Source: Dysidea avara (taxonomy: Eukaryota > Porifera > Demospongiae > Dictyoceratida > Dysideidae). From it: DNA of 64,000 nt. Location of the stretch: NCBI RefSeq assembly GCF_963678975.1, contig NC_089285.1:4574694-4638693 (forward strand). Reading direction: 5' to 3'. Position numbers and translations under genes: made by a program. Under the pieces are notes generated by a model that saw nothing but the letters and a program-made list of their open reading frames with translations, made no database searches and was not told where the DNA came from. Each line of letters opens with the position of its first letter. Position 1 is the stretch's first letter. Below are positions 11,160 through 21,900 of the stretch, piece by piece.

Positions 11160-11760
11160 CCTTGTTGCACAGAGTGGTTAAGTCAATACAAACAATGACG
11201 ATTGTAGCTGACTATACTAGTCCATCTTTTGTGGTCACAAAGTCAAGTCTTCCACTACTCAACAATAGTCAGTTATTGATTGTGGAACAGGAAGAACACT
11301 CACAGCTCCTACTGCTCACGTAACTACATACCAAACATGTCACTACTGAACTGTCTTCCTTATGAGATCCTGTTTAACTGTCAGCGGCTACCTAACCAGT
11401 ACTGATCTATCAGTCTGACTACAATGAGGAGCTGAGGAGAAACTCCTTCTAGTAAAATGAGATAGTACATGCCACGTGTCAGATCAGCAGGAACACTCAT
11501 AATTATAAAAGAGAAAGAGTATACTCAGCTAGCCCCTGGACAACAAGTCCTTCTAGCAATGAAGAAGCTAGATGCACAATAGACAGGACCTTGGATGGTT
11601 ATAGAAATGACTATCAACTGCACTACTGAGTATAGACAGTATTAGACACTGCCAAATACTCAGTCCACATCAAAAGAATGCACCCCTTGATACACAGAAT
11701 ACCACAATGGAACAAGACTGTAGAACTCTCCTGTTTACTTATGAGTGAGCTCAGACACAG
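11160..11760 (+). pseudogene. Ty3/Gypsy relic, integrase C-terminal region
   Basis: Around 11,520-11,700 the translation resembles the end of a Gypsy integrase: LAPGQQVLL, a TGPWMVIEM segment after a stop where TGPW is typical, and VHIKRMHPL with one frame change. It belongs with the RNase H fragment at 10.1 kb on the same strand. From 11,760 to about 12,035 only low-similarity sequence follows. Confidence 0.6.
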
Positions 11761-12038
11761 TCAACTCATTCTACATTAGACATCATCTCCTCCACAACTA
11801 GACCACATCCTGTGACTACTGGACAAGTTGCCAAGACAGTTCATAGACTTGGCAGGACACTGAGGACTCGTAAGAGACATGTGATAACTGAACTGTTTGT
11901 ATATACTATTGCACATTAATGATTTGTATTATACAGCTATGGAGACTATTATATGATTGTATCCTTGTTATACACAGTGTCTACCATGTGATCTGTATCT
12001 TCAACACATGTACACAGTACACACTATACTATACACAC

Positions 12039-12756
12039 CTTTACAAACATGATGAGGAGTCTCGGTACTGCTATCCCATAATCTAACAGTACAGTCACCT
12101 GATCCACTAGCTAGACCCCTGTACAACATAATGATAAGATATATGAACGAACACACACACACACACACACAAACAAGCACACTTGTACTTTGCAGCAATT
12201 GGTTCAAAAGAACCCAATTGTAATACTGAGGATGGAGCTGGACTGTAATTACAATCAATACACACATCTACACAAACTTCCGACATTTCATAAGGTCCTT
12301 ATACACACACTCACCTTCCATCAGGACTAAATGATACTGCTATGACAGCCTCACTGTGACCTGTGTGTAACAACAGGAACATAGTAATCACTATCAATAT
12401 GAAGTGCTCTTTATCATACAAGTTCATAGTATGAACTTTTAGCTGTAGTAATGGTCTAACAGGAACACCTCTGAGACTCCCCACAAAATGTGGACATGTT
12501 TACAACTAAACACATCACATGATAATCCCAGTCCAGCATAAACACACTTCACTGATTATAATAAGTAACCTGTACATCTACATACACACAGACAGACATA
12601 CCTGGTATACTAGTGGTACATCTCGTCACTGTGTTTGAACCTTAAACCTGGCCTGTGGCTGGTACTGTATTTCTCATCTTTTAACTGTTCCAGTGTCTCC
12701 TTCAGGCTCTTGTCTATTCGATGATCACCAACAAAAAATTTATAGGAGATCTTATC
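12039..12756 (-). pseudogene. NLE1: NLE1 copy A, N-terminal exons
   Basis: Three exons: 12,602-12,756 (Nle-type N-terminal region KISYKFFVGDHRIDKSLKET, then in shifted frames YQPQA and VTRCTTSIPG), 12,315-12,360 (HSEAVIAVSFSPDG) and 12,039-12,118 (LASGSGDCTVRLWDSSTETP). The phases of the last two join each other and exon 4266-4342. The first exon is 155 nt and needs a net shift to reach the next phase: one -1 event after LKDEK and an apparent CA duplication before VTRC. Either the locus is a pseudogene or the assembly has indels. Exons before residue K of KISYK were not found. Confidence 0.8.
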
Positions 12757-12916
12757 CTGTGAAATAACAAATTGAACTACAATAACAGCAACCAAGTTTG
12801 CTGAGCCTGGCAAATACAGACACACAGCACATGGGCAATTCCATGAAAATGTCAATCAAGACCTTAAAATTTAAAAGTGCATTTGGAATAAATCCTACTG
12901 TGCCATTTTAAAGCTA

Positions 12917-13113
12917 CAGTGGAACCTCTTTTAATGGACCCACCCTGTAAAGGACACTGTACATTTAACCTCCTTATAAAGGACAGTTACTGAAGTCCCT
13001 ATAGACCTTTACCAATACAATTTTACCTCTGAAAGAGGACAACCTCCTTATAACAGTAAAATTTCACCAAAATTGGTTGGTCCCAAAGTGTCCATTAAAT
13101 AGAGGTTCCACTG
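12917..13113. mobile_element. 197-bp mariner-type MITE, TA target site
   Basis: Ends CAGTGGAACCTCTTTTAATG and CATTAAATAGAGGTTCCACT, flanked on both sides by TA. It is the same terminal family as the element at 3472-4193 but much shorter. Confidence 0.88.
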
Positions 13114-13325
13114 TAGATACATGATGTTCCCTATTATACTGTTTATAGCCAAATATGGTCAACAGACAACAACATATGGTTCCTTCTTTAATAAGCAATG
13201 ACATCACACTTTACTGGCAATCCACTAGACTGAGTCTTTTTGTGACACCTCATGAAAGGTGTATGGTTGATGGGATTAGAGTGACAGGGAAGAAGACAAT
13301 GTGAAGAAATGTTTGATCTGACCAA

Positions 13326-13620
13326 TCACGTTACTAACAGTGACGTACTAGCCACTAGGACTGTATAAACTTCGTCAAGTTCTCCGAAATCGACTGCAAC
13401 CAGATTTTCTATATAGACAAAGGTGGTGATGGCTTCACTGTATACAGTACATAGAGTTTGTTGTATTTCAAGCCTTTGGGGCAGGCTTAAGTATTTCCAA
13501 CAAAATAGAAACAGGCTTTCAACTTTGCTAGTATTCCATTCGAAGATGTCAAGCATCAAGTCAGAAGGGAAATTCACAATCGTACTGTCAGTTGAGTTCC
13601 CTTGAGAGATAACCAGACAA
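13326..13620 (-). CDS. Unrecognised open frame, possible exon
   Basis: An open minus-strand frame runs about 95 codons (from about 13,620) with a balanced composition (SQGNSTDSTIVNFPSDL, LMLDIFEWNTSKVESLF, VAVDFGELDEVYTVLVAS). It has no ATG at its 5' end and no clear domain. It lies on the same strand just upstream of the NLE1 N-terminal exons, but I could not align it to NLE1. It could be an exon of another gene, transposon coding sequence or chance. Confidence 0.25.
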
Positions 13621-13802
13621 TAATATTAAAGTAAACAGATGCACAGGAAAAAATTGAGCTTGGTAATGGCTAAAGCCAGAAATCTGGATGGTAGAATGGC
13701 TTAGAGGAGGAGAGAATGCTCTGCACGACAATAACCCATTAAACAAGTACATAAAAATTTGGAGCTTTCAACTAGAGTAGGGAATAAAGCACTTTGATAA
13801 AA

Positions 13803-13973
13803 AGTACTGAAACAAGCTGGAGTAGTGCACAATATTAAATCACAGTAAAACAATAAGAAGTGTTATATCCCTACTGTGCATTTCCATTATGTTATCTTGG
13901 GCACAGTAGGGACTTCTTATATTTTTACTGTGATTTAATATTGTGCACTACTCCAGCTTGTTTCAGTACTTTT
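13803..13973. repeat. Hairpin element, core type 3
   Basis: Palindrome: AAAGTACTGAAACAAGCTGG and GTGCACAATATTAAATCAC on the left pair with GTGATTTAATATTGTGCAC and CCAGCTTGTTTCAGTACTTT on the right. It shares the GAAACAAG arm with core types 1 and 2. Half of it recurs at 40.15-40.28 kb. Confidence 0.8.
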
Positions 13974-14042
13974 AACCAGGTGCACACCCACAGGCCGGCC
14001 ATCTGTGAGCGCGTGACTGGTTTACTGAAATTGTATTTGTAA

Positions 14043-14045
<3 letters not shown>

Positions 14046-14105
<60 letters not shown>

Positions 14106-14130
14106 CGTGTGTGTGGGTGTGTGTGTACCT
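14046..14130. repeat. (GT)n microsatellite
   Basis: About 28 GT units, then GGGTGCGTGTGTG-type degenerate repeats. Confidence 0.96.
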
Positions 14131-15916
14131 ATATATCTACCTATCTATGTTTGTCCGCATGCACCCACGTGAGCAAAATCGTTAAATAGTAAAAGCAGGA
14201 AGTAAAGTGAAATGAAGTCTGCATTAACTTACACACAGGTAAACTTTGCTCTGAAGTGGTTTCTTTTCAGCAGTCTGAAATACAGGTGTGGTGACTCTCC
14301 TCAGACTTTGTGAATCACGGGTTTTACAGGCATTTAACAATTGAGAAACAACAGTGCAGGCCTCGTAGACTACCAGGAATAGCCTATCCCTTCGAGTTGG
14401 AAAGGGGGCTTATCCCCAACGCACGTGAACAAAAATGAAGAGCAGCTTTGAGGTTTTGTCGAAAGAATTTGTGGGGAAAACACTATAGTCAAACTATAAA
14501 ACAGTTTAGAAGATACGTCTGTGCATATGTTGCTAAAAAGTGGTTTGTTTAACAAGCGCTTCCTTAGCAGTGCATAGCAATGCAATTGAAGAATTACAAA
14601 AATTTCATGAATTATGAAATCCGAGAATTAATATTTAATAGTATATACATTCTCTTATGTGTGTTGTTATGTTTGTTTATCACTGTGAGTTATTTACCTT
14701 TAGAATTAATTATGTGTTGTTGCACAACATAATAAAATAGTAATACATATTTGGTTAATTTCAGATGAGTTAGCTAGCTGCATGGCACCTGGTAGTTGAA
14801 AATTCCTTTTTTTTTGTGTACTTGTAGCTATGCAAGATTGAATTAAATATGATGACAGTGTGGGAACCCATAAATGTAGACACATTCATTAGAGATGTAC
14901 CGATTCAACTTTTCTGAGCTTTACCAATACCAATCTGATCTAGGAAATTTATTACCGATCTATCGATATTGTACTGATCTGATATCAGTTATCTAATATG
15001 ACTGATCTTGTACAGGTAGTTCTTATAGCATTTTATAATTTCAGACTAAGCTAATTGGTCAATTGTTAGCTGAATGATCACAGCATTGTTACTGGAGTCA
15101 ATACCAATGATGGTGTAGCCTCAATTACACCCACCCAGAATAAAAGCAGTGACAGCACCCACAAATATTTTAATGCATGCTCCTACCAAGACTTTTAAGC
15201 TGTCGTAGCAGAGATTGTAATTGTTTAGTCTATTTGATATGGTGTAGTTGTTTTCTACCAAGGACCTCTGGTAAGTTCAAGGGTAAGTTTCAGTATTTAA
15301 AACAGCTAACTCGTGCGCATTTATATACCTTTCCCCGCTACGGGTAGCTTCTCGTGGAGTGGGTTATTCAACCCGGCCCCACTTTTGGGTGTCCATGTGA
15401 AAATGGTGTTATATTATGGGTTTCGATTTTCCGTTATTGGACTTCTAAGTGTGATCAAGGTCACAGGATTGAACTTGCAAAGTACCCGTGTAGCAGTATT
15501 TCCTGTCATAGGCCTAGCGCCCTTCCCGCGTTGCCTGCTGTCTCGAAAGTACACACGTGACATTATAATACCTGTATTTCATGTTCTCGACGTCTGCTAA
15601 ATCAGCGCACTGTCCACTGAACTGTCTTCATCGCGCCCGAAATCGCACATTGCAGTATCACGTGGATTCTTACATCACGTGATCACAAAGCAGACGCACG
15701 CCCATGAGGCACAGAAATCCCTCTGAAATAGCGCGCGCCCCTACGATTCGTCTGGGTAAGAGCATAGAGTATAAGGGATATGGTAAGAGTTATACATACT
15801 GTATTATAATATTATGGCAAAACTTCATTTAAAAAGCGTTCAAAACCACATAGTGACCTTCTTTCTTTTTTTTGGTCTTCAACTTGCAGCTAGGCTGAAG
15901 TTGCAATTCCAGCTAG
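14131..15916. other. Stretch with no recognisable gene
   Basis: No gene was supported here. Sequence near 14,890-15,010 (ATGTACCGATT with CCGATCTATCGATATT) looks like one end of a transposon. 15,300-15,770 is richer in CpG than its surroundings (GCGCGCGCCCC near 15,730) and might be a promoter or an old GC-rich repeat. Overlapping open frames at 15,313-15,600 show no domain. Confidence 0.4.
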
Positions 15917-16269
15917 CAGGGCCGCCCACAGGGGGGGGCAACTGGGGCATTTTGCCCCGGGCCCCAGTCTGAAAGGGGCCCCAGGAGGCCCCATGAAGGG
16001 CCCCCTGAATACCTGTTTAAAAGATCGATATACTCTAATAGAGCAGTCAGATCTAAATACTCTAATAGAGCAGTCACAGTATTCTTCAGAGGAGCAGTGT
16101 AGCAAGCTTATAGATAAGGAAATATGGTTGGTGATGGGTAGTTATTGTCATTGCCAGCAGGTTGTGACCTTTTTTTTTTTTTTTTTTTTGGTCTTCACCT
16201 TACAACTTGGGTCAAGAGCCCCACTTTAACTCTTTGCCCTGGGCCCCTTAATTTCTCTGGGCGGCCCTG
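15917..16269. mobile_element. hAT MITE (CAGGGCCGCCC ends), 8-bp TSD
   Basis: Ends CAGGGCCGCCC and GGGCGGCCCTG; flanks CCAGCTAG on both sides (8-bp target duplication). It carries two copies of the CTCTAATAGAGCAGTCA motif. The same family is at 34,702 and 60,929. Confidence 0.95.
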
Positions 16270-16745
16270 CCAGCTAGGGAACCTGAAACCCCCTCTGAAA
16301 ATTTCTACCCCTATATATTATATCAGAAATCAAAACGCACAGGTATTAATCATATTACAAAACTGATTAAGTGTAGGGGAGTTAATTACAGTGGGGGGGA
16401 GAAGGAGGGAGTTCCATAACTTAACAGTGGAGGGGAAAAAAAGAAAATTTATATGATTCTATTCTAGTTTGTAATTGGGTAAAGTATCCTCTTCTTGAAT
16501 TGCGTTAATTGGGGATCAGTGAGTTAGAGGGATGTGTGGTTTACATTACTACCCCAGAAATCCTTCCTTGTTTAGTGGCTTTTTTTCAGCGATCCCTGTT
16601 TCATGGCTTATTCCCCTTTTAATTTTTTTTATTCATTAATATAGAACCATCCTGCAAGATTATGCCAGAAAAAGTCCTTTTATATTGCAAGAAAAAATCT
16701 TGTAGGAGAAAGGTCCTGCAGTATTCTTGCAGAAAAGGTCCTTTT

Positions 16746-17030
16746 TTATTGCAAGATCTTGCATTTTTGCTCTTGCAAGATGGTTTCTTCTGGAAGTAGA
16801 TGTAACTGAGTGTCAGGTATGTCAATTAATAAGATTGTGTAAACATAATAACTTTTAGTTGGTCTCAACAATGTAGTATGGTTGGCTAGTTTAGCTTTTG
16901 ACTGGTAGGAATAATCATTAACCACAAACCTTGTAGCACGTCTCTGTACTGACTCAATGCTAGATATATCCAGAACTTGAGGACTTATATAAAATGGTAG
17001 ACCCTTTTGGCGATCCAATAATCGGTACAC
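16746..17030 (-). pseudogene. LINE reverse-transcriptase fragment
   Basis: The minus frame contains ISSIESVQRRATRFVVNDYS, matching the segment after the RT domain in non-LTR retrotransposons (family knowledge). The remainder is degenerate, and 16,650-16,790 carries several TTGCAAGA-type short repeats in both orientations. Confidence 0.6.
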
Positions 17031-17289
17031 CTCTACCTAGCACTGCATACTGCACAGTCTGCTTCTGGCAATTAGATTTGTGTAGTACATATAATCTAGT
17101 ATCATTCAGTATTTGATCATAAAATATTATTTTAGGTGGTGTATTAACTAATAGCTACACTATAGAATTATAAATTCCACTATTGTTGTGATCTGTGCAT
17201 ATGGTGCATCATTTCCTAGCCCAGTTATAATCAAAATAATTTCATAACAATGTTAAACACATATAGCTATATGCATACTGTCCTAGGTG

Positions 17290-18350
17290 CTGAGAAGAAA
17301 ACAATAAGGATCAAAGAAATAAAAAGTAGTGAAACAACTGAGGTAGCTAAAACAAGGAAGGTTGTCTACACCTGCAGATATATACTAGTTAATATCAACA
17401 CTAAAGTTCATTTCAGTTAATCATGACTGAATTATGAACACATGTCAACTATATTAGTATAGGTAACCTTTCTTGTTTCAACACTTTTTAGCTATATTCC
17501 CTTGTTTCACTACTTTTTAATTCTTTGATCCCTAATTCAATTTAAAATTCATAAGTTTAATTTCTACTAGTTTGTTTACTTTATTAATAACATATTTTTG
17601 ACAAATAAACCACATAAAAAAGAATAGCACCAGGAATGCTATAAAAGTAATTTTGCATCAGAATGTGAGCCCAACGATCAATTACATAACAGAAAGGAGG
17701 TGGCTATTACACTTTGTTTTCAGCTACTGAGGATTTTCTGTTCATTTGAACATTGCGTACTGCGTGCTCCATGGATAATAATGCAGTACGCAATACACAA
17801 TGTTTGAATGGACAGAAAATCTTCAGTATGCTCCTCCTTGTTACACAGCATTACAAATGAAGAACAGTACGAGAACCGTGTCTGCAATCCAGTCATTATG
17901 GAAAATACGGGCGATAAGCTATACAACACAGCTACAAGGAAGCTCCATTGCACTATTGTGAACTGACACCTTCTGTTGTCAGCGAAAGAACTAGGACACA
18001 AAGGAGGATATGAAGGCAAGTCCATGATGTGTGTATTGTATGTACTGTGGTTGGCGAAAAGGCACATCTCAGGATGAAGCAAAGTCAAACAGAGAAGAAA
18101 TCATGCCTGTAGCCTCATCCATTGTCGAGTTGTACTTGGCTGGAGGCATCAGTTAGTTAATAATGAGTCAGTCAGTATAAAAACCTGTTACATAGAATTT
18201 TGTTTTAAATTTCATAGAAACTTTTCAGATGGCCTGAAGACATTTTTGAGTTTAGCTGTGCCTAACCAATGCTGCCAAACTGTCATGGACGGAATGGTTT
18301 TAGGGTGATATTTTTGGCTTCAAAAGCCCAGTTCTTCATGATCGATCCCT
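17290..18350. mobile_element. Hairpin element, core type 2, second full copy
   Basis: 17,310-17,530 is palindromic (AAAAAGTAGTGAAACAA on the left, TTGTTTCACTACTTTTT on the right, core with CCTGCAG and GTTGTCTA). The following body matches 4.62-5.36 kb. It contains a nested 100-bp hairpin at 17,727. Confidence 0.7.
17727..17826. mobile_element. 100-bp hairpin MITE, TA target site
   Basis: Arms CTGAGGATTTTCTGTTCATT and CAGAAAATCTTCAG pair over about 45 bp. The related element at 4.82 kb has the uninterrupted site CACCTATGCTCC, so TA was duplicated on insertion. Confidence 0.85.
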
Positions 18351-18381
18351 ATACAGTAGTACCGTACTGTACGATACAAAT

Positions 18382-18739
18382 TAGGGCTGACACAATCATC
18401 GTTTTTTAGTAGTCAAGTACTCTCTAGAGTTAATGATCGTGTACTCACAATTACTAGTTACAAGTAGTCATATCCATTTGACATGTTTTGTACCAACCTT
18501 TTACAGTTTACAGCTTTTTTCAAGTAACAACAATGATACACACACTGTATTAAAGTACTGATGTGACCAGAAATTATGTCAATCAAACTCTACAGCCTTC
18601 ATTGTGTCACTCCCTGATGACAATTCATCATGTGAGCTGGGTCACATGATCTTAATGAGTGCTAGAGTACCAATTTTACTATCCGAGTACGAAAATCCTT
18701 AATGAGTACCCGTAAGTATTACTATTTGTTTCAGCCCTA
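18382..18739. mobile_element. 358-bp hAT-type MITE, 8-bp TSD
   Basis: Ends TAGGGCTGACACA and TTGTTTCAGCCCTA (imperfect TIR); flanks ATACAAAT on both sides. Confidence 0.92.
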
Positions 18740-18910
18740 ATACAAATACTAAATATTGACATCATGTCTATCACTCTATGTAGTGCATGCTATTATAATC
18801 CATCAGTCAATACTACAACAGTACACCAACATCAAACAGTTTCAATAAACTGCTTCTGTTCTTACAATAACAACAGTGTTCTTGCGTGGCTGCAGCAGTT
18901 CCAAAGCATA

Positions 18911-21900
18911 TTAAATTTCTGCATTAAAAAATGACCCATCTAAGGACTCTGTGGTGATGCTCTGTCCACTAGCGGTTGCTGTATCAACACTTGAGGTACT
19001 TTGAGTTACATTCCTTTTCTTGATCTTCATCCACCGTGCAGTCTTAGGGTTTTCACAGTGGGCACAAGACTGATCATCCCCATTGTTAAGCCTTCCACAA
19101 TGATCACACTGTATTGTAACATTTTTCTCTCCATGTGGCATCATTGCTTTAGTATTATACTCTCCATAGGAATCTAAATGATTGGTATAATTACTGGCTT
19201 TAAATTCATCATATAAATGTGACGATTTAGTTGTTGTAATTACTAGGCCTGGGGCACATACAACTAAGTACAATCACCAAATGGACAACCTACCAATAGG
19301 GCATGTGTGTACTGTGCATTGTAGGGAACTGCAGAATATGCCAGAAAAATTTGGTGGTAAATAGAATCAGAATAATTCCAGAATAAATTAATAGGAAATA
19401 ATCATACAGTACAATAGTACTGTATACTAAGGATCATGGAGGTTTTGGTTTTGTCTGGCCAAAAATATCACCCAAAATCCAGCACCATCCTGGTGTCTTG
19501 GCAGTATTGGTTAGGTATAATCAAGCCCAAAAGTGCCTTCAGTATGACCCAAAATATATTTAATGCTTCCAGTAGAGTGCTATATACAAAATTAAAAAAA
19601 AAAATTATTCAATGGAATTTTCTACTGACTGACTAACAAGCGTAACTCAATAACAGCTAAGGCTACAGGCTTGAATTTTTCACTGTTCAATGTTGCTTCA
19701 TCCCAAGACATGCCTTTTGGCATTATGTACAATGAATGCATCATGGACTTATCTTTGTCCTCCTTTGTGTCCCATTTCTTTTTGCTGACAGCCCATGCAA
19801 GGTGTAAATTTGTGGTAGCGCGATGACTTTCTTACATTTGTGAATACTGAGGAATCGTCTGTATTTCTCATAGTGACTGGATTGATTGCAGAGATGCTTC
19901 TCCCACTATTCTTTGTTTGTAATGCTGTGAAACATAGTTGAAAGCAAAGCATAATGGCCACTTCACTTTCGAGTCAGTAATTAATATCTTGGGCGTGTTC
20001 AGTCAAAAAACATCTATGTTTAGCTGTATTTCAGGAATTACTCCTAGAAAGTGTAGGGAATAATTTCTGGAATAATAGGTGAAGAAAAAATACTAGAAAG
20101 AACAATAGGAAGATTTAAAAGCACACTCCGTGGGTCCCTGAACACAGTGTGTGTGTGACGAAAGATAAACATGTACAGTAATACTATTCTAGGGGTATTG
20201 GCATATAAACACGAGTGATACGTTAGTACGCAATTAAATCTGAGGGACTATATACTGTACTAGTGAATTTAAAAATTGTTAATTTAGAAATGGAAGTAGG
20301 GATCAAGTGATAAAAACTACTGAAACAAGTGATTTGAATGATGGCAACTATTACAACATAGCTTTGTGGGGAAATCCTTACATTGGCATCTCACCACGTC
20401 ACCATATATGTTCAATGCCAAAGTAGGGATTTCCCCACAAAGCTATGTTGTAATAGTTGCCATCATTCAAATCACTTGTTTCAGTAGTTTTTATCGCTTG
20501 ATCCCTACTTCCATTTCTAAATTAACAATTTTTAAATTCACTGGTTTGTTAACTTTTTTTGGTATAGGTATATAGCTAGTATTGATCTTTGGCACTGACT
20601 GCTCTATTAGAGTATCTCGATCTTGCTGCTTGCTTTATGCAAGCTGCTCAATTACTAAATTGAAAGGCATGCAGGGTTTCTATCTCCTGTTTTCTACAAT
20701 TAGTTACAGCTGGACCATTAATAATGGGCGTGGTCCACTGATCGTTAAGTACGAGTGCGCGCTCTGATTGATAAGGGCGTGGCAGTGTGTTCTTCCTTCA
20801 CTAGGCTGTTTGATCGCTTTGCAAGTGTTGCTGTACAGGCATCTACTTGCCCTTACAGTACGGAATCCGTTATTAGTTTTGTGGCGTCCGAATACGGCTG
20901 CTCTAAGGAAAGTGTCGATACGAATTATTAACGCCTCCGTGACTGGAAAAGAAGAAGACGATCCGTAATTGAAGATAAAAGGAAAGGCAAAGCGCAGAAG
21001 GCAGACACTCGTCGGAACCCGAAAAGGCACATCCCAGCAGCGAGTTAAATATTGTGGCAAAGAATGGTGATCCTTCGCTGCTTTGTTTGGCCTGTAGCCT
21101 TGCGAATGTGGTCAGGCAGGCAGGCTGGCAGGCAAGCAGGCTGGCAGGCAGACGAAAATTTCTGTTTTAGCGATTTTTTAGAAATAAAATTCCAGCACTT
21201 TTCTAGTCGTTTCCTGATATATAACGCTAGAAATAAAGTTAGAAACTTGAAGACTCTTTAGTAAAAGGTTTATTTGCTGTGTGAGATATTTCTAGGATGA
21301 TTTTTGAGGGATCGAAATTTGAGGCGCACGCCAAATCCACCCCGATCCCTACTTAAACAGTACTATCGTACTGTTTGATAAGAATGACTGTTCTCTTGCT
21401 ATTGATTCAACTATCATACCTCTGATGTGATTCTCTCTAAAGTGCAATCTCACCCAAGGTATTCAATCTCACACCTAAGCAACGAAACTTAAACTTCCAA
21501 TAAACACTAAATAAACTTTCTAAAGTTCTGGACATTTACACACACAGTTTGTGTCATGTGAGATCCTTCTCACATGAGTGTCATGTGATCCTTCTCACAT
21601 GATACTGGTGTTTAAACAAGAAAATGATGTGGATAACACTGGATTGAGACATGGGTATACTGACTGATAGTTTAATAGCAATTAAGCTGCAGCAATAGAC
21701 AGTAAGCATACAATAGGTAAATAACTACACAGCAATTATCAGCCTTAGGGCACATTTCATGTATGAGGCTATTTGTCTGGTTCCACATGAGTAGACAAAA
21801 AGGTTGCTAAAATGAAATATAATAACCTGCAACACTTTCAGGGTTAGAACCATGGACCACTGATGTGTGAGATCAGTGTAGTACCAACTGTGCTTCCACT

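Noticed and set aside
15313..15600. 95-residue open frame in the GC-richer segment
   Set aside because: A second frame is equally open over the same bases; no domain, splice or codon signal.
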